64,000 nt of DNA, taken from the NCBI GenBank assembly GCA_963736355.1, contig CAVTOO010000002.1, forward strand, positions 744,001-808,000, written 5' to 3'. The notes beneath the pieces were generated by a model. It ran no database searches and was not told the DNA's origin. It was given only the letters and a program-made list of their open reading frames with translations. The translations under genes were made by a program, and so were the position numbers. Source of the stretch: CAVTOO01 sp963736355. Its GTDB lineage: Bacteria; Pseudomonadota; Alphaproteobacteria; Rhizobiales; Xanthobacteraceae. Below, in pieces: positions 8,448 to 17,021 of the stretch (position 1 is the stretch's first letter; each line of letters begins with the position of its first letter).

Positions 8448-10679
8448 ATGACCGCCAGAGAAAACCTGATTGAACAGGTCGAGGCGGAACAGATGTGGCT
8501 GCGCATGCGTGCACGATTGCGGCGCCTGTTGCGGCGGCGCGCATGGATCGGTGCGGCCGTCGGCACGGCGTTTGTTGTCGCCGCCGCGCTCATTGTCGCG
8601 CAGTTGTCCCGCGATAATTCACCGCTCCTCACCGCACTCTCGTTTGTGCTGGTGGTCGTCTGCGCTCTCGCCGTGCTGCTGGCGTCCCGCCTGTCCGGCG
8701 CTCATGCCGCGCTCCGCCGCCTGTCGCACGACAACGCCATCCTCACCGACCGGAACTGGGAACTGAAAGAAGCCGAGGAGCGCATCCGCAGCCTGATCGA
8801 GGCGCAGGGCGATCTCATCGTGCGGCGTGACAGCGAGGGACGCATCACCTTCGCCAACGATGCCTATTGCGCGCTGGCACAGATTCCGCGCGACGTTTTA
8901 CTCGGCACCACAGACACGCTTCAGGTTCTTGAGCAGGGCGACGCCGCCACCCAGGCCGACGGCACGCGCGTGCATGACCAGAAGATCATGAGCGACGTCG
9001 GTCCGCGATGGATCGCCTGGCGCGAAACGCTGGTGCGGCTCGACGCCGACAAGCCCTCCGAACTGCATTGCGTCGGCCGCGACGTGACCGATCGCACCGA
9101 GGCCGAGCGTGCGCTGGGGCTGGCGCGCGACCACGCCGAGACCGCCAACCGCGCCAAGTCGCGCTTCCTCGCGATGGCGTCGCATGAAATCCGCACGCCG
9201 CTGAACGGCATTCTCGGCATGGCCGGGCTGTTGCTGGAAACGCCGCTCTCTCCCGAGCAGGCGACCTATGCGAAGGCGGTCAAGACCTCCGGCGAGGCGC
9301 TGCTGTCGCTGACCGACGAGATTCTTGATTTTTCCAAGATCGAGGCCGGCAAGCTCGACATCGAAAGCCGGCCGTTTGCGCTGTCCGCGCTGATCGAGGA
9401 AATGACCGAGCTCCTGGCGCCGCGTGCGCAGGCCAAGAACATCGAGATTGCCGCCTATGTCGACGAGCGCCTGCCGACGCAGGTGATCGGCGATTCGACG
9501 CGGTTGCGGCAGGTGCTGCTCAATCTCGCCGGCAATGCCATCAAGTTCACATCGCAGGGTGGCGTCTCCATCCTGGCCGAACCCGGCATCTGGCCGAATG
9601 AGATCACCTTCACCGTGCGCGACACCGGCATCGGCATCGCACCCGAGGCCCGCGAGCGCATTTTCAGCGAGTTCGAACAGGCCGAAGGCACCTCGCGCAG
9701 CTATGGCGGCACGGGATTGGGGCTGAGCATCAGCCGGCGCATCGTCGCGCGCATGGGCGGACAGATCACGCTCGAAAGCATTCCCGGCGCCGGTTCGACC
9801 TTCTCCGTGCATGTCACGCTGCCGACGGCCGAGGACTCCGCGCCGCCGCTCGCGCCGCCCGATCTGACCGGCCGCGCCGTGATGATCGTTGCACCGGGCG
9901 CCATTGAAGCCTCGCTGATCGCGCAGCGGCTCGGGCGCTGGGGCGCGTCGAGCTGTGTCGTCTCCGATACAATCGTCGCCGGGGCACTCATGCCGGAGCG
10001 CGACTGGCACGCCATTCTTGTCGATCAGGCGATCGGCGACGAAGCCATGGATACGCTGCTGGCGCGCGCGTTGCGTCTGGGCATCCGCTGTATCGCGACC
10101 ATGACGCCGCCGCTGCAACCCAAACTCGCCGCACTTCAGAAGAACGGCCTGTCCGGCTATCTGACGAAACCGCTGCGCGCGGCCTCGCTGGCGCGACTGA
10201 TGTCGGGCGAACTTCTGAGCGCAACCGACATTGCGCCGGACGGGGCTGAGGCCACGCTCGTGCCCGCACAAGCGGGTCTGTCCGTGCTCGTCGCCGAGGA
10301 TAACGAGATCAATGCGCTGCTGACGCGCGCGATGCTGACGAAGCTTGGCCATCATCCGGTGATGGCGACCGACGGCGCAGCAGCGGTCGAGTCCTGGCAT
10401 GCGGCGCGCGGTGCCGGCACGCCCTACGATCTGATCCTGATGGATGTGCAGATGCCGGTTCTCGACGGTATCGCCGCGACCCAACGCATTCGTGAGACTG
10501 AAGCGACGCAATCACTGCGGCGGACGCCTATACTGGCGTTGACGGCGCATGCGCTGGAATCCGAGCGTCAGGCGTGCCGCGATGCGGGGATGGACGGCTT
10601 TCTCACCAAGCCGCTGGGCCGCGAGCGTCTGATCGACGCCTTGAATGCGGTGACGGCGGCCTCGTATATCGCCGCGTAA
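8448..10679 (+). CDS. PAS-containing hybrid sensor histidine kinase/response regulator
   Basis: 743-aa membrane-bound hybrid kinase. Two N-terminal transmembrane helices (about residues 35-52 and 61-82) are followed by a coiled linker, a PAS domain (about 110-220), an HisKA dimerisation domain with the H-box FLAMASHEIRTPLNG (phospho-acceptor H246), and an HATPase domain with N-box (LLNLAGNAIKFT), G1 (DTGIGI) and G2 (GTGLGL). A degenerate receiver-like stretch follows (about 480-590), then a C-terminal receiver with EDNEINALLTR and phospho-acceptor D666 in LILMDVQMP. No cognate regulator is adjacent. A CtrA-like TTAA-N7-TAAA sequence sits at 8365-8379 upstream. The signal sensed is unknown. 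Confidence 0.93.
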   Translation: MTARENLIEQVEAEQMWLRMRARLRRLLRRRAWIGAAVGTAFVVAAALIVAQLSRDNSPLLTALSFVLVVVCALAVLLASRLSGAHAALRRLSHDNAILTDRNWELKEAEERIRSLIEAQGDLIVRRDSEGRITFANDAYCALAQIPRDVLLGTTDTLQVLEQGDAATQADGTRVHDQKIMSDVGPRWIAWRETLVRLDADKPSELHCVGRDVTDRTEAERALGLARDHAETANRAKSRFLAMASHEIRTPLNGILGMAGLLLETPLSPEQATYAKAVKTSGEALLSLTDEILDFSKIEAGKLDIESRPFALSALIEEMTELLAPRAQAKNIEIAAYVDERLPTQVIGDSTRLRQVLLNLAGNAIKFTSQGGVSILAEPGIWPNEITFTVRDTGIGIAPEARERIFSEFEQAEGTSRSYGGTGLGLSISRRIVARMGGQITLESIPGAGSTFSVHVTLPTAEDSAPPLAPPDLTGRAVMIVAPGAIEASLIAQRLGRWGASSCVVSDTIVAGALMPERDWHAILVDQAIGDEAMDTLLARALRLGIRCIATMTPPLQPKLAALQKNGLSGYLTKPLRAASLARLMSGELLSATDIAPDGAEATLVPAQAGLSVLVAEDNEINALLTRAMLTKLGHHPVMATDGAAAVESWHAARGAGTPYDLILMDVQMPVLDGIAATQRIRETEATQSLRRTPILALTAHALESERQACRDAGMDGFLTKPLGRERLIDALNAVTAASYIAA

Positions 10680-10689
10680 TCTATTCGCG

Positions 10690-11658
10690 TCACAGCTTCC
10701 GCAATGCCACCGACTGGACGGCGTGATCGACGTTCTTCTTCAGGATGAGCGTGGCGCGCGGACGCGTCGGCAGGATGTTCTCGCGCAGATTGGCGAGATT
10801 GATGCGCGACCAGATCGACAGCGCGGTCGCGGTCGCCTCCTCGTCGGAGAGCGTGGCGTAGCGATGAAAGTAGGAGCGCGGATCGGCGAACGCCGTCTTG
10901 CGCAGCGCCAGGAAGCGATCGACATACCATTGCTGCAGCGCCGTTTCCTCGGCGTCGATATAGACCGAGAAATCGAAGAAATCGCTGACATAGGGAACGG
11001 CCTTGCCGTCGCGCGGCAGGCGTCCGGTCTGCAGCACGTTCAGCCCTTCGACGATGAGAATGTCCGGCCGGTCGATCTCGATCCACTCATCGGGAACGAT
11101 GTCGTAGGTCAGATGCGAATAGATCGGCGCGCGCACCGGGCGCTGGCCGGCCTTGATGGCGGCGAGAAAGCTCAACAGCGTCGAGAGATCGTAGCTCTCC
11201 GGGAAGCCCTTGCGCTCCATCAGGTTGCTGCGCGCGAGCACCGCGTTCGGAAACAGGAAGCCGTCGGTGGTGACGAGATCGACCTTCGGTGTCGGCGACC
11301 AGCGCGCGAGCAGCGCCTGCAGCACGCGCGCGGTGGTCGATTTGCCGACCGCGACCGAGCCCGCGACACCGATGATGTACGGCATCTTGGCGTCTTCGGT
11401 GCCGAGGAAGCGTTGTTGCGCGCGGAACAGCCGCTGCGTCGCCGCCACATAGAGCGACAGCAAGCGCGACAGCGGCAGGTAGATGTCCTCGACCTCCTTC
11501 ATATCGAGGCGGTCGTGCAGCGAATGCATCCGCGCGACTTCCTGCGCGGTCAGCGTCATCGGCGTGTCGTCGCGCAACGCCGCCCATTCGCCGCGCGTGA
11601 AGACGCGGTAGGGCTCGTCGTTGTTGGCGTCGGGGCGAATGGTTTTGATGTGGTTCAC
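10690..11658 (-). CDS. coaA: Type I pantothenate kinase
   Basis: 322-aa P-loop kinase catalysing the first, rate-controlling step of coenzyme A biosynthesis: ATP-dependent phosphorylation of pantothenate. The Walker A motif GSVAVGKST is at residues 100-108, followed by VDLVTTDGFLFPN and the ERKGFPESYD segment typical of bacterial CoaA (PanK-I). Full length. It is the last gene of a minus-strand run that begins with the histidine genes and converges with the hybrid kinase gene. The hisE-coaA adjacency is common in related bacteria. Confidence 0.95.
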   Translation of the reverse strand: MNHIKTIRPDANNDEPYRVFTRGEWAALRDDTPMTLTAQEVARMHSLHDRLDMKEVEDIYLPLSRLLSLYVAATQRLFRAQQRFLGTEDAKMPYIIGVAGSVAVGKSTTARVLQALLARWSPTPKVDLVTTDGFLFPNAVLARSNLMERKGFPESYDLSTLLSFLAAIKAGQRPVRAPIYSHLTYDIVPDEWIEIDRPDILIVEGLNVLQTGRLPRDGKAVPYVSDFFDFSVYIDAEETALQQWYVDRFLALRKTAFADPRSYFHRYATLSDEEATATALSIWSRINLANLRENILPTRPRATLILKKNVDHAVQSVALRKL

Positions 11659-11670
11659 GGGCCGCGCCTT

Positions 11671-11994
11671 TTAAGTGTTCTTCCGCGAAGCTTTTTCCTC
11701 GAGGCCGGACATCGCTGTGCGGCGCTCGAGTTCGGCTTCGACCTCACGCAGTGCAATGCCGCTCGCCTCGAGCAGCACGAACAGGTGGTAGAGAACGTCG
11801 GCGCTTTCGGCGACGAGCTGCTTCTGGTCCTTCTGGGTCGCCGCGATGATCGCCTCGACCGCCTCCTCGCCCATCTTGCGGGCGCAGTGCACTGGGCCCT
11901 TTTCGAGGAGCTTGCGCGTATAGGAGCTCTCGCCCCCGTTCTGGGCACGTTCCTTGATCAGGTCGGCGAGATCTTCCAGCTTGAAGCGGCTCAT
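11671..11994 (-). CDS. hisE: Phosphoribosyl-ATP pyrophosphatase
   Basis: 107-aa all-alpha MazG-like enzyme for the second step of histidine biosynthesis, hydrolysing phosphoribosyl-ATP to phosphoribosyl-AMP and pyrophosphate. The sequence SYTRKLLEKGPVHCARKMGEEAVE and the ESADVLYHLFVLL helix with its metal-binding acidic residues are clear. The start at 11994 (MSRFKLEDLADLI) fits family length; the frame is open further upstream only because it runs over the end of hisF. It sits between hisF and coaA. Confidence 0.93.
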   Translation of the reverse strand: MSRFKLEDLADLIKERAQNGGESSYTRKLLEKGPVHCARKMGEEAVEAIIAATQKDQKQLVAESADVLYHLFVLLEASGIALREVEAELERRTAMSGLEEKASRKNT

Positions 11995-12007
11995 GGCGTC
12001 CCTCTTA

Positions 12008-12783
12008 TCACGGATCCAGCCGCATCGGCAGTCCGGCGCGGGCCATATGGTCCTTGGCCTCCCGGATCGAATGCTGGCCGAAATGGAAGATCGATGCGGC
12101 GAGCACCGCCGTGGCGTGGCCGTCGCGAATGCCCTCGACCAGATGATCGAGCGAGCCGACGCCGCCCGAGGCGATGACGGGAACGCTGACGGCATCCGCC
12201 ACCGCCCGCGTCAGCGGAATGTCGAAGCCCGATCCCGTGCCGTCGCGGTCCATCGAGGTCAGCAGGATTTCGCCCGCGCCGAGCGAGACGACTTCCTGCG
12301 CATACTCAATCGCGTCGATGCCGGTCGCGTTGCGCCCGCCATGGGTGAAGATCTCGAACCGCTGGCCGCCGCCGGCGCGGGCACGCGCTTGGCATCGATG
12401 GCGACGACGACGCACTGATCGCCGAATTTCTCGGCCGCCTCTTTCACAAACTCGCGCCGCTGCACGGCAGCCGTGTTGATCGAGACCTTGTCGGCGCCGG
12501 AGCGCAGCAATGTGCGGATATCGTCGACGGTGCGCACGCCGCCACCGACCGTCACCGGCATGAAGCAGGCTTCCGCCGTGCGGCGCACGACATCGAGAAT
12601 GGTGCCGCGATTCTCATGGCTCGCGGTGATGTCGAGAAACGTCAATTCGTCGGCGCCGGCCGCGTCATAGGCGATCGCCGCCTGAACCGGATCGCCGGCA
12701 TCGCGCAGATCGACGAAATTGACGCCTTTGACGACACGGCCGTCTTTCACATCGAGACAGGGAATGACGCGGACCTTGAACAT
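12008..12783 (-). CDS. hisF: Imidazole glycerol phosphate synthase, cyclase subunit (frameshifted)
   Basis: The (beta/alpha)8-barrel subunit that, with HisH, converts PRFAR to imidazole glycerol phosphate and AICAR. It opens with MFKVRVIPCLDVKDGRVVKGVNF (catalytic Asp in CLDV) and continues to VVVAIDAKRVPAPAA, after which the frame breaks at about 12365; the remainder (QRFEIFTHGGRNATGIDA to LPMRLDP, including LTSMDRDGT with the second catalytic Asp) is intact in another frame. The total of about 258 aa is normal, and one missing base in a GGC-rich run would restore it. The start overlaps the hisA stop. Confidence 0.92.
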
Positions 12784-13541
12784 CAGGCAGTCGCTCCTGC
12801 TGCACGTGCCGCGCGGATTTTCGTCATCGCTGCCGCTGCATCGAGCCGGCCATCATAAAGCGCACGTCCGGCAATGGCGCCTTCGAGCTTTTTCGCGCGC
12901 GGCTCCAGCATGGCATCGATATCCGCCATCGAACCGAGCCCGCCCGACGCAATCACCGGAATCGAAATCGCCTCTGCCAGTGCAATCGTCGCCTCGAGAT
13001 TGAGACCTTTCAGCAACCCGTCGCGCGCGATGTCGGTGAAGATGATGGCGGCCACGCCCGCATCCTCGAAACGCTGCGCGATTTCCAAAGCCGTCACCTG
13101 CGAGGTCTCCGCCCAGCCCTCGACCGCGACCTTGCCGTCGCGCGCATCGAGGCCGACGGCGACACGGCCGGGGAATTTTTTCGCGGCGTCCTTCACCAGC
13201 GCCGGATCGCGTACCGCAGCGGTGCCGATGATGACGCGCGCGATGCCTTTGGTCAGCCAGCCTTCGATCGTTTTCAGATCGCGAATGCCGCCGCCGAGCT
13301 GCACCGGGATCTTCAGCGACGCCAGCATGCCATCGACCGCCGATGCATTGACCGGCTTGCCGGCAAAGGCGCCGTCGAGATCGACGACGTGCAGATATTC
13401 GAAACCCTGCGCCTCGAACGAACGCGCCTGCGCGGCCGGATCGGTGTTGAACACGGTCGCGCGCGCCATGTCGCCCTGCTCCAGGCGCACGCATTGGCCG
13501 TTCTTCAGATCGATGGCGGGAAAAAGAATCACGGCTTCCAC
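12783..13541 (-). CDS. hisA: ProFAR isomerase (HisA)
   Basis: 252-aa (beta/alpha)8-barrel isomerase of the fourth histidine-biosynthesis step, an Amadori rearrangement of ProFAR to PRFAR. It begins ILFPAIDLKNGQCVRL with the catalytic Asp, has LGGGIRDL and GTAAV phosphate-binding loops, VGLDARDG, and the second catalytic Asp in FTDIARDG. Intact. The gene overlaps hisH upstream and hisF downstream by a few bases, indicating translational coupling. Confidence 0.95.
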   Translation of the reverse strand: MEAVILFPAIDLKNGQCVRLEQGDMARATVFNTDPAAQARSFEAQGFEYLHVVDLDGAFAGKPVNASAVDGMLASLKIPVQLGGGIRDLKTIEGWLTKGIARVIIGTAAVRDPALVKDAAKKFPGRVAVGLDARDGKVAVEGWAETSQVTALEIAQRFEDAGVAAIIFTDIARDGLLKGLNLEATIALAEAISIPVIASGGLGSMADIDAMLEPRAKKLEGAIAGRALYDGRLDAAAAMTKIRAARAAGATA

Positions 13542-14179
13542 TTCAGAAAATTGGCGATGAAGGCCAGACCGAAACGCTGGCTCTTCTCGGGATGGAATTG
13601 CGTGCCGATCGCGGTGTCGCGCCCGACAATCGCCGTCACCGGCCCGCCATAGTCGGACCGCGCGATGACGTTGGCCTCACTGGTCGCGGCGAGGTGATAG
13701 GAGTGCACGAAATAGGCGTGCAGGCCCTTCTCGCCCAGCGGCACCTTCTCCAGCATCGGGTGCTCGTTGACGATGTCGAGCGTGTTCCAGCCCATATGCG
13801 GGACTTTGAGATTCTCGTCGTTTGGTGCGATCTTCACCACATCGCCGGCGATCCAGCCGAGCCCGTCGGTGACCTGATATTCGCGGCCATGCTCGGCCAT
13901 CAGCTGCATGCCGACGCAAATGCCGAAGAACGGACGCGCCTTGACGCGCACCGTCTCGTTGAGCGCCTGAACCATGCCGTCGAGCGCATCGAGACCCTTG
14001 CGGCAATCGGCAAACGCACCGACACCCGGCAGCACGACGCGGTCGGAACGGTAGACAACATCCGGATCGCGCGTCACGACGATCTTCTGCGGATCGGCGC
14101 TGGTGCGCGCAGCGCGCTCGAAGGCCTTCGCCACCGAGTGCAGATTGCCGGAGCCGTAATCGACAATGGCAACGGTCAA
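13529..14179 (-). CDS. hisH: Imidazole glycerol phosphate synthase, glutaminase subunit
   Basis: 216-aa class I glutamine amidotransferase that supplies ammonia to HisF. The nucleophile Cys lies in the elbow GICVGMQLM and the catalytic His/Glu in the C-terminal GTQFHPEKSQ. N-terminal IVDYGSGNLHSVAKA is typical. Intact and of normal length. It overlaps the neighbouring DUF2628 gene by 4 bp and hisA by 13 bp. Confidence 0.95.
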   Translation of the reverse strand: MTVAIVDYGSGNLHSVAKAFERAARTSADPQKIVVTRDPDVVYRSDRVVLPGVGAFADCRKGLDALDGMVQALNETVRVKARPFFGICVGMQLMAEHGREYQVTDGLGWIAGDVVKIAPNDENLKVPHMGWNTLDIVNEHPMLEKVPLGEKGLHAYFVHSYHLAATSEANVIARSDYGGPVTAIVGRDTAIGTQFHPEKSQRFGLAFIANFLKWKP

Positions 14180-14691
14180 CGCAACGCTCCCGGCTCAGGA
14201 AACAATCCGGTCACGGGCTGCGGCGCCATCGGGCGCGGCGGTGTCATCGGCGACGGCGAAGGCGCTTCCATGCGCGGCGCGGGCGCAGCATCGTCATGCG
14301 CAAGGCGATCGAAGAAGCGACGTTCGGCGGCCTCGACGTTCTCGCCGACCACGACGCCGAGATTGCGAAAGCGCCGCCGCCCCAATGTCCAGCGCCACAG
14401 GCTGCCGGCTTCAAGGCCGATCAAAATAGAGACGAGCAGCATCGGCACGCCACCGGCTGCCTCGCTGACGCCGAGCGCCCACAGCGCGACAGCCAGCGCC
14501 ACCATCAGGGCGACATAGAGAAAGAATACGAGCCACAATCTGCGGAACAGCATCCATGCGGGGCCGAAGATCATCGCCCACACATAGAATCCGTCGCGCA
14601 CGAAGACGTAGTTCTCCGGCACGTTCCTGACGTTCGGGACACGCTTGCGCCCACGGATCGCGGGTGGCGCATGAACGGTGTAAACGGGCAT
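14176..14691 (-). CDS. DUF2628 domain membrane protein
   Basis: Small membrane protein (about 171 aa) with the DUF2628 pattern: an N-terminal PENYVFVRDGFYVWAMIFGPAWMLF segment, two further hydrophobic helices (about residues 55-100), and a soluble Pro/Met-rich C-terminal tail. Function unknown. It sits inside the histidine cluster between hisB and hisH, an arrangement conserved in relatives, although no role in histidine synthesis is known. The start at 14691 (MPVYTVHAP) is preferred; an in-frame ATG is 21 bp upstream. Confidence 0.85.
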   Translation of the reverse strand: MPVYTVHAPPAIRGRKRVPNVRNVPENYVFVRDGFYVWAMIFGPAWMLFRRLWLVFFLYVALMVALAVALWALGVSEAAGGVPMLLVSILIGLEAGSLWRWTLGRRRFRNLGVVVGENVEAAERRFFDRLAHDDAAPAPRMEAPSPSPMTPPRPMAPQPVTGLFPEPGALR

Positions 14692-14775
14692 GGCTTGCTC
14701 CAAACTCGTCATCCGCGGCGCTGAGCCTCGCGAGATTCCAGGGGGATAGTCCTGTCGATGGTTCGCCTCGCGAGT

Positions 14776-15370
14776 TCATCCGCCGAGCGTTCCCTTGGTC
14801 GAGGGCACTTCGCCCGCATTGCGCGGATCGATGGCAACGGCCGTGCGCAACGCGCGCGCCAGACCCTTGAAACAGGATTTCGGCGATATGATGGCCGTTG
14901 TCGCCATACAGCGTTTCGACATGCAGCGTGACGCCGGCATTCATCGCGAATGCGTTGAACCATTCGCGCACCAGGTCGGTATCGAACTCGCCGATCTTGT
15001 CGCGCGTGAAGTCGGCCTTGAACACCAGCACCGGACGCCCCGAGATATCGATGACGACGCGCGTCAGCGTCTCGTCCATCGGCATGTGGATGCTCGCATA
15101 GCGGGTGATGCCCGCCATGTCGCCGAGCGCCTGCTTGACCGCCTGGCCGAGCGCGATGCCGACATCTTCCGTGGTGTGGTGGTGATCGACATGGAGGTCG
15201 CCGTCGGCCTTCACCGTGATGTCGATGCGCGAATGACGCGCAAGGAGATCGAGCATGTGGTCGAGAAAGCCGATTCCGGTCGCAACCGTCGCGGTGCCCT
15301 TGCCGTCGAGGTTCACCGAGACCTCGATCTCGGTTTCCTTGGTCTTGCGCTTGATCGTGGCCGCGCGCAT
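14776..15370 (-). CDS. hisB: Imidazoleglycerol-phosphate dehydratase (frameshifted)
   Basis: Mn-dependent dehydratase of histidine biosynthesis. The two GHMP-like halves are visible, with the metal-binding HVDHHHTTEDVGIALG and the later DNGHHIAE motif. Immediately after this second motif the frame breaks at about 14875: an extra C in the coding strand turns the expected CFKGLARALRTAVAID ending into a wrong frame. The true end PSTKGTLGG and stop are at 14776-14778 in the alternative frame, giving the normal length of about 197 aa. First gene of the minus-strand his run. Confidence 0.93.
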
Positions 15371-15573
15371 GTCTGAGTGTCCTTTTGGGGCACTTTGGCG
15401 CCCTTTGAAATCGCGGGTCTTTTAGCAGGCGAAGACCGCCTTCGCCACCTTCGCGGGTGCGGAATTGGCCCTCATGGTGACCGGGCGTCCGCAGGCCCGG
15501 ATGGCCCGAATCCGCCTAAAACCGGCCGGTTTGCAACCCTCTCGCGCCGACCTTAAATGAGGACCTCTTACAA

Positions 15574-15620
15574 AGCGTTTTCGAGCGAAGTGGGGACCGG
15601 TTCGCGTTAAGAAAACGCGT
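15574..15620. repeat. Intergenic dyad repeat, GCGTTTTC type, copy 1
   Basis: A 47-bp element with outer arms GCGTTTTC and GAAAACGC and the inner segment GCGAAGTGG...CCGGTTCGCG. An almost identical copy is at 47952-47999. Small repeats of this type are frequent in chromosomes of this bacterial group; their function is unknown. Confidence 0.8.
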
Positions 15621-15631
15621 CCGAACATAAA

Positions 15632-15651
15632 CTGGGGGCCAAAGGCCCCAG
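15632..15651 (+). promoter_or_regulatory. Hairpin overlapping the hslV ribosome binding site
   Basis: CTGGGGGCC, a 3-base loop AAA, and GGCCCCAG form a near-perfect stem (one bulged G). Its 3' arm includes the first two bases of AGGA (15650-15653), the likely Shine-Dalgarno sequence of hslV. Such occlusion could reduce translation at low temperature, but this is inferred from sequence only. Confidence 0.3.
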
Positions 15652-15661
15652 GAATTCGCGA

Positions 15662-16201
15662 ATGACCGAACCAGCAAGCTGGCATGCCACCACCATCCTC
15701 ACCGTCCGCAAGGGCGGCAAGGTCGTGGTCGGGGGCGACGGCCAGGTGTCCATCGGCCAGACCATCATGAAGGCCAACGCCAAGAAGGTCCGCCGCCTCG
15801 GCAAGGGCGACGTCATCGGCGGCTTTGCCGGCGCCACCGCCGACGCCTTCACCCTGTTCGAACGGCTCGAGGCCAAGCTCGACCAGTATCCCGGGCAATT
15901 GACCCGCGCCGCCGTCGAACTGGCCAAGGACTGGCGGACGGATCGCTATCTGCGGCGTCTGGAGGCGATGATGATTGTCGCCGACAAGGATGTGTCGCTG
16001 GTGCTGACCGGCAATGGCGACGTGCTGGAGCCGGAAGCCGGCGTCGCTGCCATCGGCTCGGGCGGCAATTATGCGCTCGCCGCCGCCCGCGCGCTGCTCG
16101 ATACGCCGATGGACGCGGAGGCGATCGTGCGCCGCTCGCTCGATATCGCCGCCGACATCTGCGTCTACACCAATCGCAACGTCACGCTGGAGAGCCTGTG
16201 A
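15662..16201 (+). CDS. hslV: ATP-dependent protease HslVU, peptidase subunit HslV
   Basis: 179-aa proteasome-like threonine peptidase that assembles as a double hexamer and works with the HslU unfoldase. The propeptide ends before TTILTVRKGG; by family analogy the catalytic Thr is T10 after processing. VVVGGDGQVSIGQT and the GSGGNYALAAARALL segment are characteristic. Intact. It overlaps the DUF2585 gene by 4 bp, and hslU follows after that gene, so the usual hslV-hslU pair is interrupted by one gene. Confidence 0.96.
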   Translation: MTEPASWHATTILTVRKGGKVVVGGDGQVSIGQTIMKANAKKVRRLGKGDVIGGFAGATADAFTLFERLEAKLDQYPGQLTRAAVELAKDWRTDRYLRRLEAMMIVADKDVSLVLTGNGDVLEPEAGVAAIGSGGNYALAAARALLDTPMDAEAIVRRSLDIAADICVYTNRNVTLESL

Positions 16202-16800
16202 GCACAGCCACCACCGCGACCGCGCCGGCGACACTGCGCGGCACGAAGCTGCTGCTCGCGATCATTATCCTGCTGGCGGTTCAGGCTGGAATCCTCGCCG
16301 CGATGGGACGCATTCCGATTTGCGCCTGCGGCACCGTGAAGCTGTGGCACGGCGTGACGCAAAGCTCGGAGAATTCGCAGCACCTCGCCGACTGGTACAC
16401 CTTCTCGCACATCATCCACGGTTTCATCTTCTATGGCCTCACCTGGCTGGTGCTGCGCCGGGCGTCGTTCGGCACACGCCTCATCGTCGCGATGATGATC
16501 GAGGGCGGCTGGGAGATTCTCGAAAACACGCCGATGATCATCGACCGCTATCGCGCGGCCACCATCTCGCTCGATTATGTCGGCGACAGCATCGTCAACT
16601 CGCTCGCCGACAATTTGTGGATGGCGTTCGGGTTCATCCTCGCCTCACGGCTGCCGGTGCTGGTGACGGTGCTCCTCGCCATCACGATGGAGATCGTCGT
16701 CGGGCTTCACATCCGCGACAACCTGACGCTGAACATCATCATGCTGCTTTATCCGAATGATTGGGTCCGCGCCTGGCAGAGCGGCCCGCCGATCATCTAA
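16198..16800 (+). CDS. DUF2585 (UPF0314) membrane protein
   Basis: 200-aa integral membrane protein of the UPF0314/DUF2585 family, with five or so hydrophobic helices (LLLAIIILLAVQAGILAAM, SHIIHGFIFYGLTWLVL, ILASRLPVLVTVLLAITM, NIIMLLYP). Function unknown. Family hallmarks include ICACG, LADWYTFSHIIHGF and EGGWEILENTP. The GTG start overlaps the hslV stop (GTGA), so translation is coupled to hslV. Confidence 0.87.
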   Translation: MSTATTATAPATLRGTKLLLAIIILLAVQAGILAAMGRIPICACGTVKLWHGVTQSSENSQHLADWYTFSHIIHGFIFYGLTWLVLRRASFGTRLIVAMMIEGGWEILENTPMIIDRYRAATISLDYVGDSIVNSLADNLWMAFGFILASRLPVLVTVLLAITMEIVVGLHIRDNLTLNIIMLLYPNDWVRAWQSGPPII

Positions 16801-16830
16801 GTGCGAATGTACATGCCAACATTCGGTCTA

Positions 16831-16954
16831 TCTCCTCATGGTGAGGAGGCCGCGCAGCGGCCGTCTCGAACCATGCGGCCCGGACTTCGCGCTGGCGAGA
16901 CCATTGGCCTCATCCTTCGAGACGCGGCTTGCGCCGCTCCTCAGGATGAGGAGA
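16831..16954. repeat. Composite palindromic repeat, CCTCATG-type, copy 1
   Basis: Two linked imperfect palindromes (CCTCATGGTGAGGAGG with CGTCTCGAACCATG, then CATCCTTCGAGACGC with GCTCCTCAGGATGAGG). Other copies are at 18336-18442, 33257-33333, 57361-57455 and 58823-58927. It occupies the gap between the DUF2585 gene and hslU. Confidence 0.85.
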
Positions 16955-17021
16955 AGTGTCGTTCGCGCGGCACCATGACCGCAAACTTGTTTTGCCACCT
17001 TCAAAGCATATGTGACGTATC

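Larger units (their letters stand above)
15371..15661. other. Divergent intergenic region between hisB and hslV
   Basis: About 290 bp that must hold divergent promoters for the his cluster and hslVU. It contains a copy of a short dyad repeat (15574-15620) and a hairpin at 15632-15651 that abuts the hslV ribosome binding site. No clear heat-shock promoter could be assigned by eye. Confidence 0.5.

Noticed and set aside
8898..10511. 537-codon minus-strand frame opposite the hybrid kinase
   Set aside because: Antisense shadow of the kinase and receiver domains.
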